Positions 25,161 to 36,959 of a stretch of 64,000 nt of DNA are shown piece by piece. The position numbers and the translations under genes are program-made. Position 1 is the stretch's first letter, and each line of letters starts with the position of its first letter. The notes beneath the pieces were generated by a model, which ran no database searches, was not told where the DNA came from, and saw only the letters and a program-made list of their open reading frames with translations. The stretch is from Timema cristinae (lineage: Eukaryota; Arthropoda; Insecta; Phasmatodea; Timematidae). The DNA lies in NCBI GenBank assembly GCA_039000515.1, contig JBCFYV010000589.1, positions 171,557 through 235,556 of the forward strand, written 5' to 3'.

Positions 25161-28100
25161 TTTTTTTAAAAATTTTTCTCCCGCTTTTAGGCACGCCCCC
25201 CCATTTGTATGGCCCCCAAACATTAAAAAATTTAAAAAACCCCCGGGGGGAAACTGGGAGCGTACCTGAGAGCTTTTAAAAAACCTGTAGAGTGCCCCGC
25301 TCCCGTTGTTGTTTTTAAACCCCCCCCCCTCCTTAAAAAAAGCGTTTAAAATTCAAAAAACGGTAGGTGGGGAACCCCGGGTTTTTTTTCCCCCGGGGCA
25401 GGTAAATACCGTTTTTTTTTTATTTAAAAAACCCCCACGTCCCCCTTATCTGTAAGATTTTTAAACCCCCGGGGGGTAAAAATACACAAAAACTCAAAAC
25501 CCCCCCTTTTTAGGCAAAAGGGGGCCCGAATTTGGATTGAAGGCTTTTTTAATTTTTTAAACCCCGGTTTTTTTTTTTTTTCGGGGGAAAAACACACAAT
25601 TTTTTTGGTCTGCACCACGTCGACGATATTTACCAAAAGGGGGGGAATTGTCCATATTGGGGCCCCCCCCTACAAAAAGGGGTTTATAAATAGACAACCA
25701 ATTTTGGGCACCCCTCTTTATAGCCACCCCCCCCCTCGTTTTACGGGGCACACCCCCATAATTTTTTTCTCGACTTGTCGGTCCCCGCCCCCCAAAACCC
25801 CCCGCAGGTCCCATGACCTCGAAACTTAAAAAATTTTTCAAAATCGTCTTGTTTTCCGAAAAAAAATGGCGGGGCCCCCGGTTTTTAATAAACGGCGAAA
25901 GAAAATTTGTCATTGGGGGAAAACCCCCAAAAGGGTTTTTGAGGTCACGATTATTCTTTCCTGATTGTCTGCCCGCCAACCTGGGGGCCAAAAAATTTTT
26001 TTTTTTGGGCGACCCCCCAAACTGTCGCCATGAAAATTTTTCCCTTTTTAAAATATTTACGGTCATTACCTATGCATTTTTTTTTTTAAAGGAAACATTT
26101 TCATTTATTTTTTTTTGTTGTTTAAGAAGTATTTGGGGGGGGGCCGGGTACCCCCTTAAAAACCCCCTTTGGGGGCAGTGGATTCATATCTCGGGCCCCC
26201 GGGGGGGGGGGGGTTTTATACACTCCCCACACCCCTTTTAAAAAATGGGGAAACCCAAAAAAAATTACTCCCCCCATCCGTGACGGTTACACACACCATG
26301 CATTGAGAAAGGATACCAAACAAAAAATTTTAGTATACTTGGTGCCGGGGAAGTGGCCCCTAAAAGTGGATTTTTTTTCCCGGGGCCCCGATTGTGCTTT
26401 TAAATTTGAGCGCTAAGTTAGACATAACACGCAATGTTTTTCGGAAAAGGAAAATACCCGGGTTTTTTCCGGTCCGGGAGCTGCGGGTGGGGGAAAAAAT
26501 TTTTTCCAAAAGCTTTTCCCCGGGTTTTAGGGGGGGGGAAAACCCCCAAACGGGCCCCGTAGGGGAAAACCAAAACCCCCAAATTCCCCAAAAGGGGAAA
26601 AAGGGCAGGGGGAAAGGGGGGGTGGGGGAATGGGGGGTCAGCCAACAAAAAAGAAAAGGGGGCGTGGTCCGTGACCAAACCCCCCAAAAACCCCGTTTTA
26701 TTTCATGGGGCTGAACAAAAATCTTTTAGTGTTCGGACGAAGCAAAAAATTTATTGAAATAAAAATTAAAAAAAAAAAAAGGGCTTTATACAAAGGTCAA
26801 AACTTTTAAAATTTTGTTAAAATCAAAGCAAACTCTTTATTACATGACAAAAACCCGTTTTTTAAAAAAAACCTTGGTGCTGCTATTTCCCCTTTTTTCT
26901 TTTTTGGAAAAAATCCCCCAACATTAAAAACTAATTTTTAAAAAATTTTAAAAAAAATGTTTACTCTCGCCCATCAATGGGGGTTAAAAAAATTTGATAT
27001 AACAAATTCTAGATTGACCTTCCCCAAAAATATCTCTATCTATTTATCTTAAACCACATTTTCAATAAACTGGAAAAAACAAACAGTAACAAAAAGATTT
27101 TTATTTTCATATGAAAAATTTAAAAAAAAGGATCCCTTTTCCAAAAAAAATTTTTAAAATAAAAACAAAGTGCCCTTTTTAGCGGTCCAAAATTTCTTAA
27201 AATAAGATATGATATACCTTAAAACCTTTTAAAGGGGCCCCTTAAATCTAAAAAAGGGCCCTAATTTGAAAAACAATCACAAAAACGTGGAAATTTAAAA
27301 ATTTTTAATGACGCCGCCAAGTTTTTTACACACAAATTTAACTTTTAAAAACCCAAAAATGCTAAAGAACACAACCCCAAAAAGGGGGTGTAAGTCCCTT
27401 TTAAAAAAAGCTTTTTAATTTTTAATGAAGAATACTAACTCTTTTTTGGGCCCCCTTTTTTTCATTGGAGGCAGTTTGCAAATAAAAGGGGAAAAAACCC
27501 CAAAAAATTAAAAAAAAATTTTTAAAACCCCTTTTAGGTGGTCCAACCTAACTACGTGAAACGAAAAACTTTTTCCAAAAATTAACCCAAAAAAATGACT
27601 TTTAAAAATTCTCACCATCTTGCGTCCTACTTCAAACAAAAGCGATAAACTTTTTAAAAATTTTCGCAACAATATTAAATAACCCCATTACAAATAACAA
27701 GATAAATTTTAAAAAACCTATTTTATACAAAAAAATTTGAAGCGGCTAATGACGTTTTCTTTTTAACCCCAAAAGCCAAAAAAAGGGCAATACAATTAGG
27801 GGGAAAGAGCCCCCTGATGCGGATATGCTAAAAATTTCGAAAAACCCCCGGGGGTAAAATTTTCCCCAATGGAATGCATTTTTTTAAAATTGAAAAAGGG
27901 TTTTTAAAACTTTAACCGTGCAAAGCCCCCTTTTAAGCTTTACAATCCCTTTTTAAGAGTCCAAAAATAGCAAGTCTATCTAAGAATAACATGAAATCCA
28001 TGACCAAAAATAAAAAATTTTTAATATTAAGAGATTTTGAAAGGCAAAAATTTGAACGGGTTAAAATTAACTAACCCAAAAGGGGAATTAGAGTCCCGAA

Positions 28101-28214
28101 GAATTTATCAAACTATAGCAGCTTTCCTCACCTTGAGGGAAGCCAGTATTGCAATAATGACAACATTACGAATCCTATCTCTAAAGTAGTCCTCGAATCA
28201 ACAGTGTTCTCAAG
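24951..28214. other. Noisy stretch without a supported gene
   Basis: A poly-C tract of about 35 bases lies at 25126-25160. GC-rich blocks to 26.7 kb are followed by AT-rich DNA. Frames of up to 169 codons are antisense pairs of one another and show no domain. Confidence 0.5.
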
Positions 28215-28800
28215 GAGTGGGAATGACCTTTAGGGAGAGGAGTCATACCTAACCACAACCCGAGAAACCTGTCCTTCTTCCTATCGTCCTATCTCTCTAA
28301 AACCCCTTGTGTCGGCAAAGTCGCCCAGAGACTGATTTTTGGCCCGAAATGGAAAGGGTTGGCTGGAGGTGCACCCCCTCCTGCCAGACACCATTCAAAA
28401 ACTGGAAAGGGCCCTTTTACCACCCACGCCGTCCCAAGGGCGTTGACTTGGTGATGGAAGCGTTCAAAGAGCGTCGCCATTTTTGGGTTCATTCTGTTGA
28501 ACGTGAAGGGTGCTTTCGACAGTGTGACCCCCCGAGGACTTCTCACGGGAATTGCAGAAGCTGGAGTTTTCCCCCCCCCTGCTTCACTCCTTCTGTCTTT
28601 CCTCCAGGACCGCTCCTTCAGAGTGGGGGTTGTCGACCCCCCGTCCTATAGTCCCCTGAGTCCCCCCCGGGCTCCTGGTTTTCCCCCCTCCTCTTTTTCC
28701 CCCCTTCGTGCGTGACGTACCCGTCCCACGGGGAGTCTCCCCCTTTCAATATGCCGACGATAAACCGCTATCCGGCGACCTCCCCCGATCCCCGGTGATC
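28215..28800 (+). pseudogene. Decayed non-LTR retrotransposon reverse transcriptase, element 1
   Basis: A broken reverse transcriptase domain is readable across frames. In order it has SYRPISL (28279-28299) followed by a TPCVGKVAQRLI-like stretch, the block MEAFKERRHFWVH, the catalytic-A-like NVKGAFDSV (about 28497-28525), LLSFLQDRSFRVGV, and the catalytic C box FQYADD (28744-28761). The order and wording (YRPISL near the start, a K-GAFDSV A box with the first Asp replaced by Asn as read here, SFL-DRSF) fit the endonuclease-type LINE families such as Jockey, R1 and I. The clade is not resolved. Frameshifts and stops make it non-functional as sequenced, but some may be sequencing errors. No upstream endonuclease domain or ORF1 was found. 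The downstream GC-rich part may be the rest of the element. Confidence 0.8.
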
Positions 28801-29600
28801 GGGCCAAGCTCCACCATGGCACGCGGGGGAATTTAAACGCTTTTCCCTTTATTCCAGATCCTTAGCAGTGAACGGTAAACCCAAAACGTTGGCGATTCTG
28901 TTCACCCGCCGCAGACCGGGTCCCTTGCAGCCTCCCGCGTCGCGGGGAAAAAGGGGGCCAGTGGTTTGCAAACGGTTTAAAAAACCAACTGGGTGTGTCA
29001 CTGGACCATCGCTGCAACTGGGGCCCAGAACCTGAAGCATCTGCAGGGAAAAGTGAGGGGGGTCATGTTTTGGACGGGGCCCCCCCCCTGCGCCCAGCCA
29101 CCGTTGAAAACCCCGCTCATAAAATTAAAACTATTCTAGGCTTGTAAAAATTTTCCTCCCCCCCCCCCCACCCGAGTCCCCGCTAGACTTGTCTGGCCTC
29201 CAACCCCTGGACGTGATTTATCCGCGGGTTGGCAGTGGGCTTTCTTTTCACGGGGCCAGGCCAGTCCTAACGCGATCGTCAGGGGCATCGGGGATTACGA
29301 CCCCCCCGCTCTCGTCCCCCAGACGCCCCAAGACGGTGGTGTGGAACCCCCCCCCCCCCCCCCCCGGACACGGATGACCCGGGGGGTAGTCTGTGGGGTT
29401 GAGGAGCGAGGGCTCCTGTCCACGGCCTGAGGCCCACTTCATCAGGACGTGGCCTCCGGTGCTCCGCGAGATCTCCCGGCTGGCGCGTTTTTGTGTGCGT
29501 TCAAAACCCTTTTTTAATGTTTTGTCCGCCGCCAACCCCCCAATTGGGCATTGTGGGTTTGGGGCCCCGTTTTTAGGTAAGACAATCCGATTTAACTATG
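28801..29600 (+). mobile_element. GC-rich continuation, probably 3' part of LINE element 1
   Basis: Composition stays like the reverse transcriptase segment (GC-rich, with isolated readable blocks) until about 29560 and then drops to AT-rich. A run of 16 C (about 29349-29364) and other runs break all frames. No RNase H or zinc-knuckle motif could be read, so the assignment rests on continuity only. Confidence 0.35.
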
Positions 29601-31440
29601 GACATTATACACCCAAACAATATTATTATTATTTTTTACATCTTTTTTTTTCCGCCGTTTCTTGTTCCCCCTTTTTTTCCCCTTTTACGGGTTGGGATGT
29701 TTCGTTAAGGTCCCCGGGGACCCATTATGAGCGATGGGGTGGGTTTTTTTGTATAATTTTCTCACCCCTAGCCTAAAGACGTAATTTTTTTCAGCCCCAA
29801 GGGCACCAAAAACCCTTTCTTTTTTTTGTGACGGAAAATCGTGTATGTATCCTAGTCGTTTTTCGTTTCCGAGAGCCCTTCGGGGGTGGTGTTAATGTTT
29901 TTCCCTCTTTGTTCCTCGTGCTTTAAACATGTTTTATATTTAGGGGGTTTAAGAAAAGAAAAAATAAAACCCTAACCGTGGTCTTGTTGAGACGAATAAA
30001 GGGGGGGCAGGGTGGTGAGTGATGAAAAACTCAATTTTTAGGTCGAAGCAACGAGGTTACCCTCCATATTTATGTTAAGGATGTTTTAAGGTTTTAACAA
30101 AAGCATTGGATTAAAAGGGAACAAAAAACCATTTTGACAACTTTAACCACTACTAAAAGTACTCTTAGGTAAATTGCGAAAATTTGCGCAAATGTGGATT
30201 TTAAAAAGGAAATGTCGGGCGTGCGCTCTCCACTCCCCAAAAAGTTCGGGATGGCTTAGGGGGAAAGGGGATGGGGTATGGTGGCTAAATATATGGGGGG
30301 GTTTCGTAATTTATAGAGGGGTTTTTGGTTTTTAAAGGGTTTTATTATAGCACTTTTAAACTACTACAAAATGTAATGTTATATAAAGTTTACAAAAAAA
30401 TATATAAATATTTTTCATAAGAGACCACGACAGAACTTTTTGATAAAAAAAAAAAAAAATGTTTTAACTGATGGCCGACTGACACACCGGTGGCCCCAAC
30501 ACGGTTTTCGAACGACGATCCCCTTGCGCACGACGGGGGGTCCTCCGGCAAAAGTACCCGAAGCCCCGGGTGTTTTTAGACACAACCTTTTTTGATTTTG
30601 TTGTCATCTATTTCGTCTTTTTGTTTCCAACTAATCAAAACAAGCTAAATATTGAAAAATTTCAACACCTTAAAATTTTAAATTTTAAAAAAAAACCCCC
30701 CCAAATTTTAGGGAAAAGGGGGATTACAAGGAATATATTTATCAAAGGTGGAAAGGTTTTAAAAAATAATAATGAAAAGGAAAAATTTTATATGTTGGTT
30801 TAAATAAAAAAACTATTATAGTTGTAAATATGGCTATAGCCGTAAAAAATATATTATTTAAATTAAAAAATTTAAAAAAGGGTATGGAAAATAAAAAAAG
30901 GCGGGGACTTTTGGATTAGTACGCCAATGCTTATACACGGAACGAAAAATGACCCAAAAGACGGGAAACTCGTGGATAGCCCATTGTTGATAGAATAGAC
31001 GAAATAAGCCAAAGATTTCCCGGCTCAAATTTTCGTATCCTTAAATTTTTTAATTTAAAGAATGTAATATTTTTTATAGGTTTAGAGACTTGTAAAATTC
31101 CCGGGGAAATGTTGGAATGACCTTGGTACAGTAAGACCCAAAGGGCGAAATCCATTTATTTATTTAGAATTCTTTTTCCTTTCCCTAACCTTGTGGTGTA
31201 AAAGACCATTTTTTTGCTCTGTATACCACATCCCTCTTTAAACCCTTTTATACAAATCTGACTGCAACTTTAGAGAAGAAAGCAAGATGGTTGTGAACTA
31301 AATCATCAATCACTTTTTCCAAATCCTTTTGAGTATACATAAATTCCCAAAATTTTTGCGATTCGGTAACATAAATCAAAGAGAAAATTAGTTCTTTGGG
31401 GTAGATATAAAATTAACGCTTGTATGGATGAGCTATTTTC
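29601..31440. other. Mostly AT-rich stretch without a supported gene
   Basis: A GC-richer block at 30470-30560 contains a weak tRNA-like phrase on the minus strand (GTTCGAAAAC) without a convincing partner box. Nothing else is supported. Confidence 0.4.
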
Positions 31441-31600
31441 TAGGTTTGTGATTATTGCATTTTCTTTTTTGTTGTTGCAGGGGGTGCATATGGGAATTGG
31501 AAAAAGTCTCGCAGTATTCCCTGCTTATCGGAAGAGGCGACTTAAAAGGGGGAAACTTCTGTACAGGACGTACCCGTGCTGTAAGGGGCTATCCTATAAC
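31441..31600 (+). other. Exon-like or LINE-leader-like segment after a strong splice acceptor
   Basis: A textbook acceptor, TTTTTTGTTGTTGCAG, ends at 31480. It is followed by about 110 bases of balanced composition, open in two frames. The phrase CTTATCGGAAGAGGCGACTT resembles, from memory, a motif (CGTAAGAGGCGACTAAAAGGG) seen in arthropod repeat-derived transcripts, so a mobile-element leader is at least as likely as a host exon. No donor is evident before the following pyrimidine tract. Confidence 0.3.
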
Positions 31601-31765
31601 CACCCTTTCATTTCCTTTTCTTATTCCCCTTTCTTATTCCATTTCTTTCTCTCTCCTTTTTTTTTTCTCTTTTTCTCATTTTATCCCTTCCCTTTTCTTT
31701 CCCTTTTTTTTTCCTTTTTCCCTTTCAAATTTTTTTACTTCTTTTTTCCTTCCCCCAGCCGTTCA
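31601..31765 (+). repeat. Polypyrimidine tract
   Basis: About 165 bases of nearly uninterrupted C and T. It makes two overlapping Ser/Phe/Pro-rich frames that should not be taken as genes. Confidence 0.8.
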
Positions 31766-32210
31766 GTCCTGTGCAGAAAACCTTATGACTCCTCCGTTGA
31801 CGACAAATGGTTTTCCCCCAAACAAGTTTTGGGTACCTCTCATTTGAGCTCCCGAAAGAAAAGTGCCCGGTTGCAATATCTTATTTGAAGGGCCTTAGGG
31901 ATGACAATACCCGGGTACCCTACTTTTAGAAAAGATCGGGTTTCGTTCATGAGGAAACCAGACGTAAAATGGTACTTTCCTGCAACCACTTACTGCGATG
32001 ACCTCTCTCCTGGGGACGCCCCATACCAAGGTTGTCATGTCTCAAAAAAGGTTAGCAAAGGGTTCATCTAATAGAACCAAACTTGACTCACCCTGGTCTA
32101 CGATCCCAAATATTGGGCAGATTGTCCCCAGATAAGGCAGGGGCGAAACCATTGTCAAAGCTTACACCCACTTTCAATAGCAACGACTGCGAAAATTTTG
32201 TGGCATCTCA
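31766..32210. other. Balanced-composition segment, no gene called
   Basis: Few long runs and about 45 per cent GC. All frames are interrupted, and no domain, tRNA box or repeat was recognised. Confidence 0.4.
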
Positions 32211-32459
32211 ATGCCGATCACTTGCATGGCCGTAATATTGTTAAGAGCGGAAAGGGTAAAGGCCATCCAGCCATTTAAGCCAAAAAAATTTGGAAATGGG
32301 GAGGGCCCGCCCCGCTTCCTGGTAAGCCAAATAGAGGAAAACGAAACCTCAAGCGTGTCAGCCCTTTATTTTGAAAGAGTGATAAATGGTGCAATACAAT
32401 CGGATGTATCAATTAGAAAACTACGTAGTTGGCATGATCAGTGCACAAACGAAGACTGA
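32211..32459 (+). CDS. Unassigned open frame, 82 codons
   Basis: The frame runs to a TGA at about 32459 and its last 50 codons have ordinary amino-acid usage, including SQIEENETSSVSALYFERV and RKLRSWHDQCTNED. I do not recognise a family. It lacks a clear splice border or Kozak context and has no neighbour to support it. It could be an exon, a decayed transposon piece or chance. The cleaner base quality is the reason to list it. Confidence 0.25.
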   Translation: MPITCMAVILLRAERVKAIQPFKPKKFGNGEGPPRFLVSQIEENETSSVSALYFERVINGAIQSDVSIRKLRSWHDQCTNED

Positions 32460-33173
32460 CATTCAGTCCATCCATAGTAATGGCAATCTCTGAAATACGT
32501 TGAGCAATACGGGTCCATACTGGTGAAGGTAGAACCCCACAAGTTCCTCAATGTTTACAAAGGAGTGCTCACCTCCTATGACCTCGACTGTGTAAGCGTT
32601 GAGGATATGTGAGGAGTTTCCCCTCAGCATGTCACCGAAGTTTACCGAATTGTCACATAAAAGAAAAGACAAGATAAAAAGAAAGGATACGTATATCCTC
32701 ACTTTTGTGACTGCTACCCTTCCAAATATTGAACCTCACATGGTATAATAATCGCACACTTGTTGATCCAACGTAATATGTGCTACGCACATATAGCACA
32801 AAAACAGCCTCGTTACACGACCCTCGCTCGCCCACCTCTCATCCACGTCCACACGTCGCCATTCCAAAGTACTAACTGTCCTGTCTCTCCTTCACAACCA
32901 CAAGTCTCGCCAACTTCATGCAATAGTTTCAGTGAATTTTTTAACACTCTGCCATCCTGTAGCACTCATCGTCCTCGATGAAGTTTGTTCACACGTCATA
33001 TATACAAATACACTCTCAAATAACCCTTAAACTATCCTATTACAGATTATGATATACACAATATACGAACAATGGCACACAATGCCATATTAATCACATC
33101 GCTCCGGTGACAAAATCCTTTAGGTACTTGGGCTGACGCCCTTCTCAAATAGGTCGAGTCCTTTGGGGTTGTC
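32460..33173. other. Non-coding stretch with a short perfect hairpin
   Basis: A palindrome ATATGTGC-TAC-GCACATAT (32777-32795) has an 8-bp stem and 3-base loop. No frame or repeat is supported in the rest. Confidence 0.4.
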
Positions 33174-33362
33174 ATGCTGAGGGGACCCACCTCCATGTGT
33201 GAGCTTTACGATACTCCCCTTAGTGTGTACCACATTTTGGTGGGTGTCACAAGTATGCTCTTTATTTTAAAGGTGACCTTCGATTTTTATTATGCGACAG
33301 GGCTAGTGGTGTCATTTGTTACTCAATTTTATAGGCCAGAGAATCTTTTAAACACCATTTGA
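33174..33362 (+). CDS. Unassigned open frame, 62 codons
   Basis: It includes SMCELYDTPLSVYHILVG and a hydrophobic run around residues 24-50 that could form one membrane segment. It ends in TGA. Nothing else supports translation and no family is recognised. It is listed because it lies in clean sequence and has protein-like composition. Confidence 0.2.
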   Translation: MLRGPTSMCELYDTPLSVYHILVGVTSMLFILKVTFDFYYATGLVVSFVTQFYRPENLLNTI

Positions 33363-35261
33363 GTCACATTTATAAAGCAACTCACTTGGTTCTTATCTCA
33401 CATTTGAGATTATTTTTAATATACTTCAATATGTTTGTTTTGTCTTTTTAATATATCATTATTTTAACATGTTTGTCTTATTCTTTCAACGTGTTATATT
33501 TAATTATGCTTTAATAAAATGACCAGTAACCATATGTATTATCCATGCAAGTTTTATGTCACAAAACTTTTAATGTTGGGCACAGAAAGTATTATCCCTT
33601 CGATTATAAGGCAAATCATTACAGCTCTATAATAAATTTTAATTTTAAATTTACCATAAATTTTAAAATGGGAAAAATTCTAAGTATTTAAAACACCTAT
33701 TACAATAAATTAAACCAAAATAGTTTTCTTTTTTTTGAAGTTTTATTTTTTTTAAAACCTAAAATTTGAGAACTTATTATAAACTATTTTTTTACAAAAA
33801 AACTAATATAAGGTTTGTAATAAAACCAAAATTTTTGTCCGACTTATTTTCCCTTTGCAAAGTAGTCAATCCCCCTTTTATCAAAAGATAGAAAAAACTT
33901 TTTTTTTTTCAAAAAAAATTTTATAAAATTTTAAAATGGGGGGCCCTTTTTTAAACCATATAGCAAAAAATTTTTTGTGTTGAAACAAGGCGACCAACTT
34001 ATCCAATGGCTTTCACAAAATCGGGGAATCAAAAAGTACAGAAACACATGTTAAGAGTGGGAAAATTTTTAGAAAGTCCTAGCCTTTTAGCTTAAGATAA
34101 ACATTCTTATGTTGAGAGAATGCATTTTGTTCTGTTCAAAAGGGTTAAATTTCAAGGGGGAAAAGAACAACCCATAACCCTGGAATATATATACAAGTTA
34201 TTTATGATTTAACAACCCTTAAAGTGGGGGCCAAAATAAAGGGCCGGGACGGGGTGTTTTTCCTTTTTCCCAAGGTCTTAAGTAAAAAATTATGGAATTT
34301 TTACAAAATATTGAAAAAAAAATTTAAATTTTTAAAGTGTCATATAAAAAGGAAAGACTGAAAATAAAAGAATTTTTCATCGATTCCCCAACTTTAATTT
34401 TATTTAAAAAAGTAATATTTAAACAATATTTTTATCAACTAGGTTGTTTATTGGCTTACAAAAATCTTTAAGAAAATAAATTTAGAAAAGGTAAAACCTC
34501 AAAAATTTTTTTTTTAAAATTTTTTAAAAATCAAATTTATTTAAAAATTCTTTTTTTTTCCCCCCCTTTTAAAATTTTTAAATTTTTGGGGTAGACAGTT
34601 GATCTTTAAACAAAAAAAAGTAACTTAAATTTTTTTTTTCCAAAAATTTTTATAAAAACTTCTCATTATTTATTTCAATTTTCAGAAGTCCCACATAAAG
34701 AGAAATTGATGATAACAAAATGTGTAATACCAAGGGGGGGACTCACTGCTTGTAAAGGTCACTTTTTCCCCCTTGTGATTACTTTACACATCTCTTGTTC
34801 TTCCTTTTGAGCGCGTATTTTTCACCGGGCCCCCCCCCCAAAAAAAGGGTTTTCTTGTACTTGAAATTCCCCTACCCTGTGTTTACACCGGGAAATTCTC
34901 TCCATTTTTGTAAATTTTTGTGTCTCCAACAATAAACAAAGCTTAAAAAAAAATTTTCCCCCCTCCCCCCCCTTCTTTACCCCTATTTAACTATAGTTTT
35001 ACTTTAAAAAGCCCCAATTTTAATAAAAGTATCATTATATAAAAAAATTGGAAGATGAAAGGATAATACAATTGAAATGAAAAAAATAGAGGACTTTTTA
35101 CACTAGAGGTAGTAAAAAAAGTTGGGTAGTAAGTAAAGATTTTAACACTAGGAGGTAACAATTTTCAATGGAAAGGGGTTACCTTTTGGGAAAAAACTGG
35201 TTTTTGGGGCCCCCCTAGCCATGTATTTTAAATTAAATTATTTTTTTTTTAAAAATTTAAT
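33363..35261. other. AT-rich stretch without a supported gene
   Basis: Noise resumes from about 33.6 kb. No coding, RNA or repeat signal could be defended. Confidence 0.5.
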
Positions 35262-35500
35262 TTTGCACCGCCTTACTACCCTTTTGGGTTATACCCCTTT
35301 TTCCCAAAGTGAAAAGGTAGGGTGATTGTGAATAAAATTTAAGGACCTACTTTTTTAAAGGGGAAACCCCCCCGGGGGGGGCCTTTCTTTCCCCCAACAT
35401 TCACAAGATATTTTGGTCAAGGTGAAGGAAGGTTTTTTAATCAAAAAATCTTTGCCGGGACCGAGGTTAGCCCCGGCCGCCGCAAAAAAAAGTTTTACCG
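35262..35500 (-). mobile_element. tRNA-derived SINE1, copy D
   Basis: On the minus strand the order is GCCGGGGCTAACCTCGGTCC (a damaged B box), AAAGATTTTTTGATTA, ATCTTGTGAATGT, TAGGTCCTTAAATTT and the tail AAGGGTAGTAAGGCGGTGC. The head beyond the B box is degraded. The Ala/Lys-rich frames over this segment are part of the element. Confidence 0.7.
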
Positions 35501-36654
35501 GGAAATTTTTTACGGGGATCGCACAGAAGGCAAATTTAAACAATTCTCCATCCCGAGCTACTTGTTTAATTACAAGCATATTTGTTAACTATATTTTGTT
35601 TAAAAGTTAAAACTCTTTTTCACATTAAATAGAACTATAAAAATGCTCTACCTAACACACTAAGCTCTTCGTGTTACCAACACGACATATTTTACAGAAA
35701 CTTCCCTGGTAGGGACTTAAAAATAGCTTTTTTTAATTGTCAGATAAGGGTTTTTTCATATTAAAAATTTAGACTTTAACCCCGACAACAGAGCCGGTTT
35801 TTTTCAGTTGTAAAAAACAGAGCAAAATTTTCCATAGAAATCAAAGTCAGAGACCAAATTAAGCTTTACCCCCCGGGCAAAAGGTTTAAACTCAACCACT
35901 GCGAACAAAAGAAGTGTCCCACTTTGATGAGCCCTTTCAAAGCGATAAACCCGCACTGAAACAATCAACATCACTAATAAATACAAGGATTTCCCAAAAA
36001 TTGTCAATTTCAACTATATGGGTTTTGGGTTTTTCAAATTTAGACACCCTTTAATTTTTTAAGGATATTAAAAGAAATTTAAACACTTGATGTTTTAAAA
36101 GAAGGGAAAAAAAAATTTGTATTATTATGATTATTACCATAAAATGGAGGGTGGGGAGGGGGGTTACAGGGCCAGTTTTTACTTCCCGCATAGTAAAAAA
36201 AATTTAATCTTTTTGACAAAAAATAATTTAAAATGTTCTCATATACTTCATCCTATTTTATGGGGTGTATTGAAATTAATTTTAACTACAATAACATTAT
36301 AAATTATTAATTAAAATATTTGAGATTTTCCCCGAATCCTATGGTATTTGAGAGAATAAAGATAAGTTAAAAACTCAAAAAAATAGGGGCCCACCGAAAA
36401 GGCAATTATAAACCCCTATCACTAATTAAGTTTTTTTTTTAAAATCTAAAAACGTTTCTGGCTTGATTATTTTTTTTTCCAAAACCATATATTTTCCACT
36501 ACGGCTTGGCTAGGCCTGTCTTAGGGTTCTTTTTCCTTATAATTTAAACTTTAAAAACAAAACAGGCACAACATACAAACCCCAGCCATTAATTAATCAA
36601 TGTGAAAGGGTAAACCCACATTTCAAACCCAAAGGGGAAATATTTCGGCCATTC
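35501..36654. other. AT-rich stretch without a supported gene
   Basis: No frame with convincing composition and no RNA gene is seen. Confidence 0.45.
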
Positions 36655-36730
36655 CAGGGGAAAACAAACCCGGGAACCTTAGCTCATTTGCCAACATTTC
36701 TACCGAATGAACTAAGGGTGTCCCAAAACA
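36655..36730 (-). mobile_element. tRNA-like head, probable SINE
   Basis: The minus strand has CTTAGTTCATTCGGTAGAAA, a good A-box-like D arm, then an anticodon-region spacer and GGTTCCCGGGTTTGTTTTCC, a damaged B box. Homopolymers and a mismatched acceptor stem argue against a working tRNA. Confidence 0.45.
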
Positions 36731-36885
36731 TACACATTATGTCAAGTGGTTAATTTTAGAAACCAATAAATTTTAAAAGAATGAAAAACTCACTTTTTCT
36801 CAACAAAGAATGAACAAAACCCTTTTTCCAGAGCTGACTGGGGATCTGCCCAGAAAGGTCCAAAAAGAAACTGCGCCCAAAAAAC

Positions 36886-36951
36886 TTAGCTTGCTATGAA
36901 CCTGTTTGCAGAGGCAGATATTCCCCGGTGATCCTGCAGAAGAGCTATTGT
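36886..36951 (-). CDS. Possible alternative last exon, 21 codons plus stop
   Basis: A good acceptor, GTGATTTCTTTCAG, precedes a frame reading TIALLQDHRGISASANRFIAS and then TAA. If joined at phase 0 to the GT at 40066 inside the 40.0 kb exon (after codon 40 of that exon) it would give a 159-residue product. A second frame of the same segment is also open for about 50 codons (beginning NSSSAGSPGN), so the reading is not secure. No AATAAA was found close downstream, which favours the 39995 stop as the usual end of the gene. Confidence 0.3.
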   Translation of the reverse strand, partial: TIALLQDHRGISASANRFIAS

Positions 36952-36959
36952 CTGAAAGA

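Noticed and set aside
25557..26066. 169-codon minus-strand frame
   Set aside because: Overlaps + strand frames of 74 and 142 codons. No recognisable motif, and run-derived Gly, Lys and Phe dominate.
30470..30560. tRNA-like phrase on the minus strand
   Set aside because: Only a weak GTTCGAAAAC block with no believable D arm at the right distance.
31424..31888. 154-codon + strand frame
   Set aside because: More than a third of it is encoded by the pyrimidine tract, and two frames are open there at once. Only the first 110 bases after the acceptor are kept as a low-confidence segment.
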